6,280 nt of DNA from JASFEQ01 sp050122535 (GTDB taxonomy: Bacteria > Desulfobacterota > DSM-4660 > Desulfatiglandales > HGW-15): the NCBI GenBank assembly GCA_050122535.1, contig JASFIT010000279.1, forward strand, positions 1 through 6,280, read 5' to 3'. Below are positions 6,077 through 6,280 of the stretch, one piece after another. The notes below the pieces were generated by a model. It saw nothing but the letters and a program-made list of their open reading frames with translations, ran no database searches and had not been told where the DNA came from. Within the stretch, counting starts at the first letter, position 1, and every line of letters starts with the position of its first letter. Made by a program: the position numbers and the translations under genes.

Positions 6077-6280
6077 GGTACCTTTTATCTTATCCATTCT
6101 ACTCCAAGGCAAAATACCTCTGATTTCCTTTCCTAAACCCGAACCCGCTAATTAGCCGCTCTCTAAAGAAGATTTATTAATTCCAAGCGCTTTTCTTTTT
6201 CCTTTGATGGAATACTACCCTTTCCATGAGGACCTGTCCACTTTTAGCCCTTGCAAAAACCACAAAAATAGAGCAATTAA
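6077..6280 (+). other. Downstream intergenic region, no gene seen
   Basis: No convincing ORF or RNA gene. It contains the palindromes AAGGTACCTT immediately after the stop codon and GCTAATTAGC at 6147-6156, and a distant inverted pair ATTCCA (6180-6185) and TGGAAT (6208-6213) around a pyrimidine-rich stretch. None forms a typical GC-rich terminator with a T-run, so the end of the transcript is not defined here. Confidence 0.55.

Noticed and set aside
6130..6160. A GGTTCG motif on the minus strand, as in a tRNA T-loop.
   Set aside because: The flanking bases do not form a T-stem, and no acceptor or anticodon arm can be found around it.

Overview
The window looks like a bacterial chromosome segment of moderate GC content. 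Protein style and gene content fit a Desulfobacterota-type (former Deltaproteobacteria) anaerobe: a 'TIPGLF' long-chain acyl-CoA synthetase, a tailless SlyD-like FKBP, a small RRM protein with a Gly/Arg tail, a DUF151 nuclease and a SurA-like parvulin. This taxonomic guess is inference from family resemblance; nothing in the sequence proves it. I see no mobile element, CRISPR array, rRNA or tRNA.

Left part (1-2603): two divergent metabolic genes. On the minus strand is a long-chain fatty acid-CoA ligase, cut by the left window edge; its reading frame is open through all 478 codons present. Across a 380-base divergent control region lies a plus-strand alpha/beta hydrolase that resembles 3-oxoadipate enol-lactonase (PcaD). 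The region holds a good sigma70-type promoter for the hydrolase and an AT-rich repeated/dyad element nearer the ligase.

Middle (2604-3280): 677 bases without a confident gene. It contains an AT-rich perfect palindrome, one possible 88-residue minus-strand ORF with a good ribosome binding site, and a compact set of inverted repeats. Two of the hairpins are mutually exclusive, because they share the segment 3147-3154. A second group of alternative stems sits directly upstream of the SlyD-like gene.

Right part (3281-6076): five plus-strand genes with protein-folding and RNA-related roles. In order they are a SlyD-like FKBP prolyl isomerase, an RRM RNA-binding protein, an uncharacterised 62-residue basic protein, a DUF151 bifunctional nuclease only 5 bases after it, and an exported SurA/parvulin-type chaperone. 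The 62-residue gene and the nuclease gene are almost certainly one transcription-translation unit. The other gaps (147, 146 and 95 bases) could hold promoters, though none is strong by eye. The last 204 bases appear non-coding.

The best leads for something undescribed are the 62-residue protein coupled to the nuclease, and the switch-like hairpin set near 3135-3174.
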